A DNA stretch of 64,000 bases from Bremia lactucae. Its lineage: Eukaryota; Oomycota; Peronosporomycetes; Peronosporales; Peronosporaceae. The stretch is from positions 3,482,188 through 3,546,187 of the forward strand of contig NC_090611.1 of the NCBI RefSeq assembly GCF_004359215.1, in the 5' to 3' direction. The position numbers and the translations under genes are program-made. This document shows, piece after piece, positions 1 through 10,393 of this stretch; the first letter of the stretch is position 1, and every line of letters begins with the position of its first letter. Below the pieces are notes generated by a model. That model saw only the letters and a list, made by a program, of their open reading frames with translations. It made no database searches and had not been told where the DNA came from.

Positions 1-860
1 GCAGCTTTAAGCTGTCTAGACTCGAACGCAATTACACGTTCACGCTCCTCAGCATCTGTTTGTAACAGAGCACTGCCAAAGGGAAATCCGATGCGCCACA
101 GACACTGAAAGGCCAATTTGGATTTGGTAGCGCCTGAATCGGGGCATGGATAAGACTATCCCCAACTGCTTGAAAAGCATTATGCTCGGTGCTCGCCCAG
201 CATAAATCTATATCTTTTTAAGGAGATTAGATAATGGCCTAGCCATATTAGCGTAAATTTTGCTTTATTTGTGTAAATAATTGGCGAGATCCAAGCTTTT
301 ACGCAAATTCTTCAAGTTTTTAGGGACCGGCCAATATACTATAGCTTTTACCTTAGCGGAATCCGCTCTAAGGCCTCGCTTCCTAATGAAGCACCCTAAG
401 GAATCTAAATGCATTTAGATGCAGTATTATACAATTTGTTTGTGCGCATATACTCGAGCACTGCTCGCAAATGGTCCAAGTGGTTTCTTATCCGACCGAC
501 CCTGCTCCACACGACTGTGGACAAAAATGTCATAAAATAAGTCTGTGCATAACCTCGTCGAGGGCGCAACAGTTTCGTCACTAGACGATTAAATGTTACC
601 GGGCGTTGAAAAGCCCTTGTAGCATAACCAACCACTCCCATAGCATACCGCTTGGGGTGCTACCACTGTAAGCGGGATATCGCTAGCTCGCATGAGCAGT
701 TGGTTATAACCATCGACCAAGTGAAATGCACTGTACATTATACATCCCACCATACTGCTCTGAAAAGCATCCTTTCTAGGAATGAGGGTTTGTCTTGGTA
801 TAGTGGTAGCATTAAGCTTATTATAAGCATGTAAACTCAGACATTCCAATGTTTAACACA
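1..860 (-). pseudogene. Ty3/Gypsy reverse transcriptase fragment
   Basis: Decayed pol of a minus-strand Gypsy element, entering from the left edge of the window. The stretch at 589-849 keeps the RT fingers-palm pattern (YNKLNA, then PRKDAF, then DGYNQLLMR), matching the equivalent motif LNKLNA...PRKD...DGFYQILMR in the better copy at 8609-9232. The stretch at 405-641 has the palm-to-thumb segment ending in NKLYNTASKC. The two pieces are in different frames, so at least one frameshift is present, and the catalytic YxDD loop is not readable. The family appears to be the same as the plus-strand gag at 63083-64000. Confidence 0.75.
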
Positions 861-989
861 CCAACAGACTCATTCAATGATCCGCGCCAATACGGTTTTG
901 TTGCCTAGCAAACGGGATTCATGACACTCCAGAAACTTTGCTAGAAACATTTCGCGTGGCGCCTAAGGTCTTAGAACTCCAATCGATTC

Positions 990-1260
990 ATGGCTCGTGG
1001 TATTCAAGTCAGGCCATACCAAAGGTGAGATCGAATCTTGAATCCAAATCAAGGACGAGACAGTGTTCCACACTGTCAAAGTCCAGAAACTTAATACCTA
1101 AGTTCAACGGAACTTCAGGAACAGTGACATGAGTCCCTGTCGCTAAGCGAACAGGAATTGTATCACTTTCATGCACCTTGCAGCGCCTCAACATATTGTT
1201 GATTTCCCTCAAAGGAAAGACCTCGAGCATAATTGCAAGACGCTCCTGAGTCAATTAAAA
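990..1260 (-). pseudogene. Ty3/Gypsy aspartic protease fragment
   Basis: A minus-strand frame reads RLATGTHVTV, then DLDSRFDLTFGMAW. This corresponds to the protease C-terminal half seen in the better copy at 9790-10371 (RLATGASITV...DLDDKFDVILGLPW). The active-site loop is not intact. It lies in the expected order between the gag remnant on its right and RT on its left. Confidence 0.65.
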
Positions 1261-1499
1261 TTGACCATGGCTTATCAAAGCCCTCCACAGTCGCTTGAGC
1301 GACTAACAAGCCAGGCTTGTACTCACATCCCGTGCCATTCCGCACCGAGCTAATTGAGGCTAGGTTATGTTTACTCTCCCCTCCTAAAAGTTCGACAGAG
1401 CCTAGGTCTTCCCAGTAGCGCGCCCTGCAGCTACTATACCGACGTTATTTGCACTGTACCAGATTACTGGTATAGGTTAGAATTGGTGCCCTTTCGAGC

Positions 1500-1944
1500 T
1501 TTACGCATATTTTGTAGGGGACAGGCTGGAAGTAATTGTTTCGTGCTTCCGCACATATAACATCTACGGATGTTCTTATGCTGTTGTACAGCTAGCTAAA
1601 ATGCCTTTTTTCCTTCCTAAATGAGGCTTAGGTCCTGGGTTCCGGCTATTAGACGGTACCCATGTGCTCAAAGAGCTTGTTCGGTAAATAGGCGTGCTAA
1701 TGCGAGCAAACTTTAAGTCGAACTCAGCGCGTAGCGCTATGACAACTACCATTTCGAAAGTATGAAGATGGGATCGGAATTATTCCGTCCGGGCAACGCC
1801 CTCATTGAGACCCCCCCCATAATAACTGCTACGACAATTGCGTCTTGCACTGGGTCTTGATGCATAGATGCAACGAAAGTTCTTAACTCCTGGACATAGT
1901 CCCCTAGGGTTCGTTTACCATGTCGAGTCGCTATGAGCCGTGAT
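1500..1944 (-). pseudogene. Ty3/Gypsy gag remnant
   Basis: Read on the minus strand this is a near copy of the gag sequence at 63700-64000 on the plus strand, including the stretch encoding EAWTELFRS and the zinc-knuckle start around CYMCGSTKH. The run of C at 1811-1818 corresponds to the run of G at 63715-63721. The gag is cut at 1944, where the LTR of another minus-strand element begins. Confidence 0.7.
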
Positions 1945-2374
1945 TGTAGTGGGGCACCACTGACTTTACTGCTTCAGTACAAGTCCACTTCGTACTGCCT
2001 CAGTGCTAGTGGTGCCTCACGTCACTTCACGTATACAAGTACGTGCAGAGGAGGACTCTCTTTAATACCACTTGCTTTAAAAAGGGTCAATTAAAAACTG
2101 TATTTAATATAATAAAGTTCTTCTGTTTCTATCTATTTAACACTACTTTATTATAACTAATACAAAACATGTAATAAAGTCTTATCGGTCTCTCTCTTTG
2201 CGCTCGTCCAGCGCTGACTGGACGGCGAAGAAAGTAGATATAATGGTCTATATCTACCAATGGATAAGCTTTTAACATATTACTATGTAAAGTAATATTC
2301 TCCAAATATTATCTACCTTTTAGATAATATATTAATTAACAACCTTTAATCATGTAACGATACACCCCGTAACA
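1945..2374 (-). repeat. 3' LTR of minus-strand Gypsy element A
   Basis: On the plus strand it begins TGTAGTGGGGCAC and ends CACCCCGTAACA, so it has TG...CA ends. It is joined on its right to a polypurine tract (minus-strand AAGGGAGGGGTGA). The left 300 bp match the other LTR at 11572-11870, including ACTGCTTCAGTACAAGTCCA and TTTGCGCTCGTCCAGCGC. Length is 430 bp. Confidence 0.85.
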
Positions 2375-2389
2375 TCACCCCTCCCTTAA
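2375..2389 (-). other. polypurine tract of element A
   Basis: The minus strand reads TTAAGGGAGGGGTGA immediately before the LTR start TGTTACGGGG. This is the second-strand priming site of LTR retrotransposons. Equivalent tracts occur at 33669-33683 (+), 34546-34562 (-), 45989-46000 (-) and 48511-48522 (-). Confidence 0.8.
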
Positions 2390-2441
2390 ACGACAATCAC
2401 TCTGACTGTCATTGGATAGAGTGGTTACTATAAGACCACTT

Positions 2442-2484
2442 AATTAAAAATGATGTTGATTGGTCAGAACCATCATTTTTAATT
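2442..2484. repeat. 14-bp perfect hairpin between polypurine tract and antisense ORF
   Basis: AATTAAAAATGATG at 2442-2455 is the exact reverse complement of 2471-2484, with a 15-nt loop. The start codon of the plus-strand ORF follows 7 bp later. It could be a regulatory or transcript structure of the antisense ORF; its role is unknown. Confidence 0.6.
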
Positions 2485-2491
2485 CTATCGC

Positions 2492-3507
2492 ATGGTTAAA
2501 AAGTCCATGCGGTATGCGAACAGAGCGGCGCCTTTGGCTGCGGTTCATGCATCCGCGGGCGACACATTATTGTCTCTTGTGGCAGACGTTCCGTCTGCCG
2601 TAGTGTCATCTTCTCCCGCAACTCTAAATGTTGCGAAGGCACGTGGTGATACACCACGTGAATGCGACCCCTCTTTGGAGGTCGACTACGAATGCGAGTC
2701 GGACGAGATGGCCGACTCGAGGAGAGCAGAAAAGTCGCTCGATCATCGTCAGGCAGCTAACAATGAGCCTTCGAATGAGGGGGCTCATTCGGGTAGACGT
2801 GCTGAAAGCATTTGCTACAACGTGTTCGGTTTCGACGATGAGGGTGATTCCTCATCGCCAGCTCCATCTCCCGTGAAGTCACCCACGCATATTTCTGTGC
2901 GTGGTGATGTGGATGGCGTAAGCCATCGTTATAAAAGTTCTTGTGATACTACTGCTTCAGTGGGTACCACTCAGGGGATCGTAGACACTTAAATGTCTCG
3001 TCTTGCCCCTGAGAAGAAGCCGTGGCTTTTGCCTGAACAGCTAATCAATAGCTTGTCTGGAGAGACTACTCCTCACACTTAATTTCCCTTATTTATTGCG
3101 ACAAAGCTACATGGCCTTGATCCCAGCGCGAAGAACTTTGGCGCTAAAAAAGATTAATATCTCGATGCTTTTTTAAGCATCGATGGTATAGTGGCAACAA
3201 CAAGCGAGATAATGTATCGCTGATGCAAGCCTGGACCGCATTCATCCGCAATGTCAAAGACATTGGAAGCGAAACCTGGCTCCAAAGACCTAACGCGATT
3301 CGCGTTAAGTTTGAGAAAAGAACTCCAACCGGTGCAAGGTATAAATTGAATCGGTTGTCACGTGAGGAAGGACTTCCATGTCTCACGTGGGGTGATCCCT
3401 GTCCGTGTTGTGTTAACAACACGAAGCGAGTAGAAGAAGATGTTTATTCCCTTTCTTCGCCCAGGCGAAGGGCTAGCATCTCTATCGAGATGCGCGAGGT
3501 GATTTAA
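2492..3507 (+). pseudogene. antisense ORF at the 3' end of Gypsy element A
   Basis: This ORF runs opposite to pol, just inside the polypurine tract. The first open stretch (2492-2992) encodes 166 aa starting MVKKSMRYANRAAPLAAV and rich in S, D and E. After an in-frame TAA at 2990 the same frame resumes with an ATG (MSRLAPEKKPWLLPEQ). A third stretch, 3223-3507 in another frame, reads MQAWTAFIRNVKDI and contains a Cys-rich GDPCPCCVNN segment. It overlaps the 3' end of the chromodomain ORF on the other strand. No known domain recognised. Codon-like composition and the consistent position in other Gypsy copies suggest a decayed accessory gene, but chance antisense openness is possible. Confidence 0.5.
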
Positions 3508-4515
3508 GTTTTGCAATCGATTTACAAGCGCCAGGGGCGCGTGCTTCCGATGGACCGTCTGATCCATCGGATGGGTCTCGTCATCCTGACGGACGAGGCT
3601 CTCATCATCAACAACCAGCTGGGAACGAGGCTCCCAGCTGTCATGTGAAGGTGGATAACCGCGCCAGCGAACAAGATAACTCGTTCGCTGCCCCTTCATA
3701 TAACGGTCGTTTTGAATACGTTCCACAAGGAAACGATGACCACCGTGGGAATCCACCAATGGTTGTGGGGGAGGAGGGAAAATTAGATCCGACCCATGTG
3801 ACGGATCTAGAGTCGAAGATCGACAAACTCGATTTTTGCCTCCATGATTTCGAGTAGGGACTTGATTACGAGCTCGGTAAGCGTCGCTCGTTAGGGCAAG
3901 ACGGAGCAGGCTCACCATATCGAACGGTTGGAAGACCGTTCGAAGAGTGCGTACTCCATGTTGTAGGACGGACGGAAATATCGCGCTCTTCGTGATGAGC
4001 TGTCATCCGCTCATTGCGGTTCAAGGATCTTTGGACCCGAGATTTAACATGAGAATCTATTTCGTGACCACAAGAATATTTAGGGATTTTTGAAAAGGGT
4101 GGTCAGATCTGTCCTCGGAAGAAACCGCGTACTGATGGTACGGGCGGAGCCAACCAACGTAAAACGTAGGATGCGTTCGCATCCTACGTGGCAATTTAAT
4201 TGTGTACGCATTGCCTCTGCGATGCAGTATACGGAAAGGACCAATGAACCTGGGTAGTAGTTTACTGCAACCCACATCAGTGACTACACGCTTAAGTAAG
4301 TTTACCGTAGAGAGTAGTACTAGGTCATTAATTTTAAATAGAAGAACGTTTGCTCTTCCATGTTTGTCTACGTTCCGTTTCTGACGGTCCACTGCGTTAG
4401 CAATGGAATCCTGTACGAAACGGACTACTGATTCTCGAACCAGCAGAAATAAAAAAAAATCCTCTGCTGGCTCATTTGTTTTGTCTTTTTCAGTGCGCTT
4501 TGTGCGCACTGCCAT
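3358..4515 (-). pseudogene. Gypsy integrase C-terminus and chromodomain, copy 1
   Basis: At 4057-4515 the minus strand encodes the integrase C-terminal GPF motif region (DKHGRANVLLFKINDLVLLSTV, then RFIGPFRILHR, then MRTHPTFYVGWLRPY). After a gap and frame change, 3358-3918 encodes a chromodomain (FLVERIQNDRY, then SYLVRWRGYPPSHDSWEPRSQLV) with its aromatic cage residues. The domain order is that of Ty3/Gypsy chromoviruses, whose chromodomain directs integration to chromatin. Frameshifts make it non-functional. Confidence 0.85.
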
Positions 4516-5552
4516 GATAATTTTCTCATCTTCGATTTCGATTGCTTCGCAACTACGTCATTCGCGTCGTTGGTAACTTCGACGCGTGATGAGCATGAGA
4601 CAGAAATGGCTTTGCTCGTGCGACCATTCCCCCTTAAACAAGAGGATCCCTCTAATTGGGTGGGTATGTGTGGATGTCGTAAGCCATTTACGAAGAACGG
4701 TGTACGCGTTGTAGACGCATCCACCGAATTATTGATGGCGAATTTGACCATCGGTAAAAACTTGCTCCAATTCGGATAGGATTGGACTTGACTCGAAGTA
4801 TCTCTTTGACGATACGCGTTTCGCCTGGCCATCTGTCTCTGGATGGTCAGAAGTTGACACAGTCAGCCATGTTTCAAGAGATCGGAACACGGGTTACAAA
4901 AACTCCGCCGTAAAGTGTGGATCTCTATTCGAGACCAGTTCACGGGGTAACATGTGGAGTCTGAATACCGTGTCGATAAAGACGCAGGCACAGCCCGGAG
5001 CCGTGATCGACTCAGGGACTACAGCAGGATGTACCATCTTGTAGAATCTGTCTATAAGAACAAGGATTCCATTATTTTGTGATCGCCTTCGGGAAATTCG
5101 AAGACGAAGTCCATAGATACGGATTGCCAGCATTCAGCCGGAAGTGGTAGAGGTTGGAGAGGTGCACGGGATGAAGGGCTAGGCTTCACCCGTTGACATA
5201 CCTCACAAGCACGAATATACTTGCGCATTAACGGATACTTGCGGGGCCAGTAGAAGGCGACTTACTGTGTAATAAGTTTTCTCACGTCAACGATGCCCAC
5301 TTGTTGGTGCATCGTGACACCCATACATGATGCGCAAGCGCAAATTATTGTGAGTTGGGACGACAACACGTGGAGTGCCGCCGGCACTGCTGTGTAATAC
5401 AATAAGCCGTTGCGTGCTGTGTATCGATCGGATGACGATCGATATAAAGCCGGTAAATCTTTAAAATATTTATCGGATGGATTCATCAGATGATCCATTA
5501 AACGCAAAAGGTCCTTATCCTCTGCGTAGGCTTTCTTTATGTTATCAAACAA
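4425..5552 (-). pseudogene. Gypsy integrase core, copy 1
   Basis: The minus strand reads, from right to left, the zinc-binding N-terminal part (YRSSSDRYTARNGLLYYTAV, then LTIICACASCMG at 5262-5552), the DDE core (DRFYKMVHPAVVPESI, then VSNRDPHFTAEF at 4894-5133), and the region with NWSKFLPMVKFAINNS (4425-4832). Several frameshifts separate the pieces. Confidence 0.8.
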
Positions 5553-5639
5553 GGTTGACGACGGAACACTTGAAATGAGTGTTACATCAGTCGAGTTATT
5601 TTCACTATTGGAATGCGCAGCCGGCTCGAAATCGGATCA

Positions 5640-5800
5640 GCGTGATAACGCATCAGCGACGACATTAAGTCGTTCTAGTTTATATTCTACGAAGAAATTA
5701 TTCTCCGTAAAGAAGGATAGCCACCTCGCCATTCTTTGCGAGAGGTGTGGACTGTTTAGGGCCGTGCGTAATGACGCATGGTCCGTGTCCGAGTACATAC
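5640..5800 (-). pseudogene. Gypsy RNase H C-terminal fragment, copy 1
   Basis: The minus strand encodes the typical end of Ty3 RNase H: an exposed ARWLSF-like segment, EYKLERLNVVADALSR-type sequence around 5640-5700. The fragment stops at the tandem-duplication junction near 5800. Confidence 0.6.
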
Positions 5801-6087
5801 AATAAAATGTCTCGTCTTACCCTGAGAAAAAGCCGTGGCTTTACCCGAACGGCTAGTCAGTAACTTGTCTGGAGAGACAACTCCTCACAATTAATATCCT
5901 TTATTTATTGCGGCAAAGCTACATGGCCTGGATCCCAGCGCGAAGAACTTTTGCGCTAAGGAAGATTTTTACCTCGATGGTTTTCTTAAGCATCGATGGT
6001 ATAGTGGCAACAACAAGCGAGATAAAATCTCGTTAATGCAAGCCTGAAGCGCGTTTTTTTCCAATGTCAAAGACATTGGATGCGGCT

Positions 6088-7313
6088 TCAAAGTCCTAAC
6101 GCAATTCGCGTTAAGTTTGAGAAACGAATCCAACCGGTGCAAGGTTTAAAATTGCACCGGTCGTCTCGTGAGGCAGGACTTCCATGCCTCACGTAGGGCG
6201 ACCCGTGTCCATGTTGTGTCGACAATACGAAACGAGTGAAAGGAGATGAATACTCCCTTTCTTCCCCCTGGGGAAGGGCTCGCATCTCTATTGAGATGCC
6301 GATGCGATTGACGTTTTTTGCAATAGATTTACACGCGCCAGGGGCGCGCGTTTTTCAATGGACCCTCTAATCCATCTGATGAGTCTCGTTATACTAACAG
6401 ACGAGGCCCTCAACGTCAATAACCAGCTGGGAACGAGGCCCCCATCTGTCATGCGAAGGTGAATAACCGCGCTAGTTAACCAGATAACTCATTCGCTGCC
6501 CCTTCACATCACGGTGGTTTTGAATACGTTCCACAAGGAATCGTTGGCCACCGCGGAAATCGACCAATGGTTGTGGTGGAGGAGGTAAAAATAGATCCGA
6601 ACCGTGTGTCGGATCAAGGGTCGAAGTCGACAAACGCGACCGCTACCTCCATGTATTGGAGGACGGTCTTGAACACGAGCTCGGTAAGCGTCGCTCGTTA
6701 GGGCAAGACGGAGCAGGCTCACCATATCGAACGGTTGGAAGACCGTTCGAAGAGTGCGTACTCCATGTTGTAGGACGGACGGAAATATCGCGCTCTTCGT
6801 GATGAGCTGTCATCCGCTCATTGCGGTTCAAGGATCTTTGGACCCGAGATTTAACATGAGAATCTATTTCGTGACCACAAGAATATTTAGGGATTTTTGA
6901 AAAGGGTGGTCAGATCTGTCCTCGGAAGAAACCGCGTACTGATGGTACGGGCGGAGCCAATTAACGTAAAACGTAGGATGCGTTCGCATCCTACGTGGCA
7001 ATTCTATTGTGTACGCATTGCCTCTGCGATGCAGTATACGGAAAGGCCCAATGAACCTGGGTAGTAGTTTACTGCTACCCACTTCAGTGACTACACGCTT
7101 AGGTAAGTTTACCGTAGAGAGTAGTACTAGGTCATTAATTTTAAATGGAAGAACGTTTGCTCGTCCATGTTTGTCTACGTTCCGTTTCTGAGGGTCCACT
7201 GCGTTAGCAATGGAATCCTGTTCGAAACGGACTACTGATTCTCGAACCAGCAGAAATTCCTCTGCTGGCTCATTTGTTTTGTCTTTTTCAGTGCGCTTTG
7301 TGCGCACTGCCAT
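6088..7313 (-). pseudogene. Gypsy integrase C-terminus and damaged chromodomain, copy 2
   Basis: 6864-7313 repeats the integrase C-terminus of copy 1 almost exactly (VGSSKLLPRFIGPFRILHR). The chromodomain region at 6504-6725 is truncated: the VRWRGYPPSHDSW core of copy 1 is lost and replaced by sequence without an open frame. This copy therefore cannot encode a chromodomain. Confidence 0.75.
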
Positions 7314-7339
7314 GATATTTTTCTCATCTTCGATTTCGA

Positions 7340-8315
7340 TTGCTTCCCATCGGCATCAGTTGCGTCGTCGGTAATTTCGACGCGGGATGAACATGATCTA
7401 GAGCTGGTTTTGCTCCTGCGTGTCTCCCCCCCCCCCCTCCTTGAACTAGAAGATCCCTCTAATTGGGTGGGTATCGTGGACAGAATAAGCCAACCACGAA
7501 GAACGGTGTATGCGCTGTAGACGCCTGCACTGAAATTTTTGATGGCGAATTCGATTATCAGTAAAACCTCGCTCCAATATTACGATTGGACGTAACCTGG
7601 AAGTATCTCTTCGAGGACGCGATTGACGCGTCCCGTCTGACCATCTGTCTCCGGATGATTAATAGCTGACACAGTCAGCCTTGTTCCGGGAGCTCGGAAA
7701 ACGGATTGCCAAATTCCGCCGTGAACCGTGGATCTCTATCGGATACCAATTCACGGGGTAAACCGTGGAGTTTGAAAACCGTGTCGAGAAAGACACGGGC
7801 ACAGCCTCGAGCCGTGATTGACTCTTATGCTGCAGAAAGATGTACCATCTTGCTATCTGCCTACAAAAACAAGGATTCCGTTGGTTTTGGAATCGTCTTA
7901 GGGATAGCCGAAGACAAAGTCCATAGATACGGACTGCCAACATTCTGGCGGAAGAAATAGAGGTTGGAGAGGTGCACGGGATGAAGGGCTAGGCTTCACC
8001 CGTTGGCATACCTCACAAGCACGAATATACTTGCGCATTAACGGATACTTGCGGGGCCAGTAGAAGGCGACATACTGTGTAATAAGTTTTCTCACGTCAA
8101 CGATGCCCACTTGTTGGTGCATCGTGACACCCATACATGATGCGCAAGCGCAAATTATTGTGAGTTCGGACGATAACACGTGGAGTGTCGCCGGCAACGG
8201 CTGTGTAATACAATAAGCCGTTGTGTGCTGTGTATCGATCGGATGACGATCGATATAAAGCCGGTAATTCTTTAAAATATTTATCGGATGGATATATCAG
8301 ATGATCCATAAACAC
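7340..8315 (-). pseudogene. Gypsy integrase core, copy 2
   Basis: 7898-8197 and 8097-8315 carry the zinc-binding N-terminal region (LPALYRSSSDRYTAHNGLLY, then YIRACEVCQRVKPSPSSRAP, including a CEVC pair). 7659-7943 keeps parts of the catalytic core in broken frames. A 12-base C run at 7427-7438 interrupts the region left of it. Confidence 0.75.
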
Positions 8316-8429
8316 AGAAGGTCCTTATCTTCTGCGTAGGCTTTCTTAATGTTATCAAACAAGGTTGAAGACGGAACACTTGAAATGAGTGTTACATCAG
8401 TCGGATTATTTTCACTATTGGAATGCGCA

Positions 8430-8664
8430 GCCGGCTCAAAATTGGGTCAGCGTGATAACGCATCAGCGACGACATTAAGTCGTCCTGGCTGTGCATATTG
8501 ACGCATGGTCCGTATATACGATGAACGGTCTATCTCCGAGAAGATAGACACTAAACTTAGCAATATTTCATGGCGAGGAGTTGCTTGTCATGCACTGGGT
8601 AATTGCGTTCAGCTGGTTGCAGCTGACGCAATTGGAAACAGACGACGCGCTCCGCGCGTCTCCA
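8430..8664 (-). pseudogene. Gypsy RNase H fragment
   Basis: The minus strand encodes RAERVVCFQLRQLQPAERNY followed by PVHDKQLLAMKY, the start of Ty3 RNase H, in a frame different from the RT on its right. The join to RT near 8665 skips the RT palm loop and connection (see findings). Confidence 0.75.
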
Positions 8665-9232
8665 GTGGCATTACTAGCCATTCCCAGAGCATCCCACTGA
8701 GAGTGCTCACTGCTGTGTACGGAATGTCCCGTTTACGCATAAGGATCTGATAGAACCCATCCATCAGATCCATAGACGAAAATATGGTACTCTTAGACAT
8801 ACTATCTATGATTACGTCTTTTCTAGGTATTGGCGTTTGAGCCGGTACCATTGCAGCATTCAATTTATTCAATGCGAGCTCTATCCGCCACCCTCCTGTA
8901 GCCTTTCGCACACAGAAGTTCGAAGAGCTATGTGGGGAGGTTGACTCCCTCACATGGCCCCCATTTAATCGATCGATAAAGAATTTATCGATCGCAAGTA
9001 CTTGTTCACGAGGCAGTGGCCACTGCTTCATGACACAGTACTTCGAGCCCGGTTTGAGCTCGATCTCATGTCGAGTGCCTTTATCTTCCGGCAACTCGCA
9101 TGGAGCTGTTTCAGGGAATACATCCTTGATTTTAGTCAAACCCTTATATAAAGAATTTGTCTTAAGTGACTCCCAGGATTGAGTAGTATATCTCTCAATC
9201 CGAGTCTTCACATCGAGGACACTTTCGTCCAT
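8665..9232 (-). pseudogene. Gypsy reverse transcriptase N-terminal half
   Basis: The minus-strand frame covers fingers and palm: VFPETAPCELPEDKGTRHEI, then KQWPLPREQ, then NFCVRKATGGWRI, then PIPRKDVIIDSM, then MDLMDGFYQILMRKRDIPYT. It stops after EWLVMP, just before the conserved PQGLSNAP motif and the YxDD catalytic loop, so the polymerase is deleted for its active site. The family is the same as the plus-strand RT at 31120-32100. Confidence 0.85.
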
Positions 9233-9480
9233 CGATGAGCTGCTGAGAACCCGTTCGTCTCTGCAAAATTTACCGCTGACCGAATATCGGTTACAAATTT
9301 GTCCTCTGTGACGAGTATGCAGATCTGCTTGATTCTACCACCATGCAATTCTCTTAAGAACCGCTTGGGTTCTAGGGTTGGTAATTGAATTATATCTGAA
9401 GTTAAGTACGGAGGCGCATACAGATCAAGAGTATAAGCGCCTACTCTTGAGCCGTCGTTAACTAAGACATTCAATGTCTC
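9208..9480 (-). pseudogene. Gypsy protease-RT linker
   Basis: This minus-strand frame reads LPTLEPKRFLRELHGGRIKQ, then ICILVTEDKFVTDIRSAVNF. It matches the plus-strand equivalent at 30950-31080 (LEPKRFLRDQHSGKIKQICV). No catalytic residues are expected here. Confidence 0.65.
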
Positions 9481-9789
9481 GGTTCTTCTGGGATTTGTCC
9501 ACAGGCTGCCAAGAGATTAATCCCTCGGGATGCTGAATGCAGCGTTAACTATTTGAGGAGATTTCTCCATAAGTACGTGGGGACTTATTCCTTCAACGTC
9601 TTCCGACTGTGATTGCGCTATCACAGTCGGGTCCTCTATGGTCGACTCTCTACTCGACCTAGGATCATCGTGTTGTCCATTTTGGACAACCGGTATCTTT
9701 TTTGAATGTCGACCGCTAGGCGTACATTCATGTCTCAATCCACTCGACTTATTCGAGTGGTGGACCTTCGGCGCTGCCTGTGCATCCGC

Positions 9790-10371
9790 TCAGCCGCCGG
9801 CAGCTGACTCTACAGGGTGATCAGTAATCACACTGTGATCTTGCGCGGTCGTACTAACAACCGTACAACAAGTGAGACCATCGCACTCACTCGTAGTACA
9901 TCCACCCGCTTGTGGACGCTCCAAGAGGTTCATCAGATGGCCGTCTAATGACCAAGTGGCAGGCATCACTACGGATCGATGCTGCCAGCTGAAGCTTAGC
10001 TCATATTTTTTGAGCCAAGGTAAACCTAGGATGACATCAAATTTGTCATCCAAATCCAGTTTGATGAGATCATCATCGTACCGTAAATCACTTAACATGT
10101 AGTGAAATTTCACTTCGCGTTTCATCACTGTTATCGATGCGCCTGTCGCTAGACGCACCGTCATCCTCGTTGGAGGGATGTCGCGCTCAATATATTTGAG
10201 CCTACTACCCTCTAGTGACTGGCGACGAATAAAGTTATTCGACGCTCCGCAGTCCACTAGGGCTTTAAGTGACAAATCATTTGTCACTTTCAATTTCAAG
10301 GTGATGAGGTATCCCTCATCACCAGGTGCAGACACACATAATGATTGTGTTTCTGGAGCAAATTTCGTCAA
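9790..10371 (-). pseudogene. Gypsy aspartic protease with DCG active-site triad
   Basis: About 193 aa are open on the minus strand. The N-terminal part has ALVDCGASNNFIRR, aligned with the catalytic D-S/T-G of retroviral-type proteases but with Cys at the middle position. It is followed by RLATGASITV, DLDDKFDVILGLPWLKKY and a Cys-rich tail. The ILGLPWL strand is typical of Ty3 proteases, which cleave the Gag-Pol polyprotein. The reading frame is intact in this piece although the element as a whole is broken. Confidence 0.8.
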
Positions 10372-10393
10372 GATTCTCTTTGATGTTGCTGGA

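Larger units (their letters stand above)
2991..5804 (-). repeat. tandem duplication within element A, unit 1
   Basis: This unit carries the antisense-ORF part, chromodomain, integrase and the end of RNase H. The following unit (5805-8520) repeats it. Both begin AAATGTCTCGTCTT and both end in the RNase H region around GACGCATGGTCCGT. A stretch of nearly 290 bp (3871-4156 versus 6678-6963) appears identical, while other parts differ by indels and many substitutions. Confidence 0.8.
5805..8520 (-). repeat. tandem duplication within element A, unit 2
   Basis: Second copy of 2991-5804, about 100 bp shorter. A one-base deletion near its left start (CGTCTTACCCTGAG versus CGTCTTGCCCCTGAG) breaks the antisense ORF. 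The right end continues into the single-copy RNase H/RT part of element A, so this unit holds the original junction and unit 1 is probably the added copy. Confidence 0.75.

Noticed and set aside
7427..7438. C homopolymer as a functional signal
   Set aside because: It is simply an expanded run in a decayed integrase copy; the corresponding site in copy 1 has only five C.
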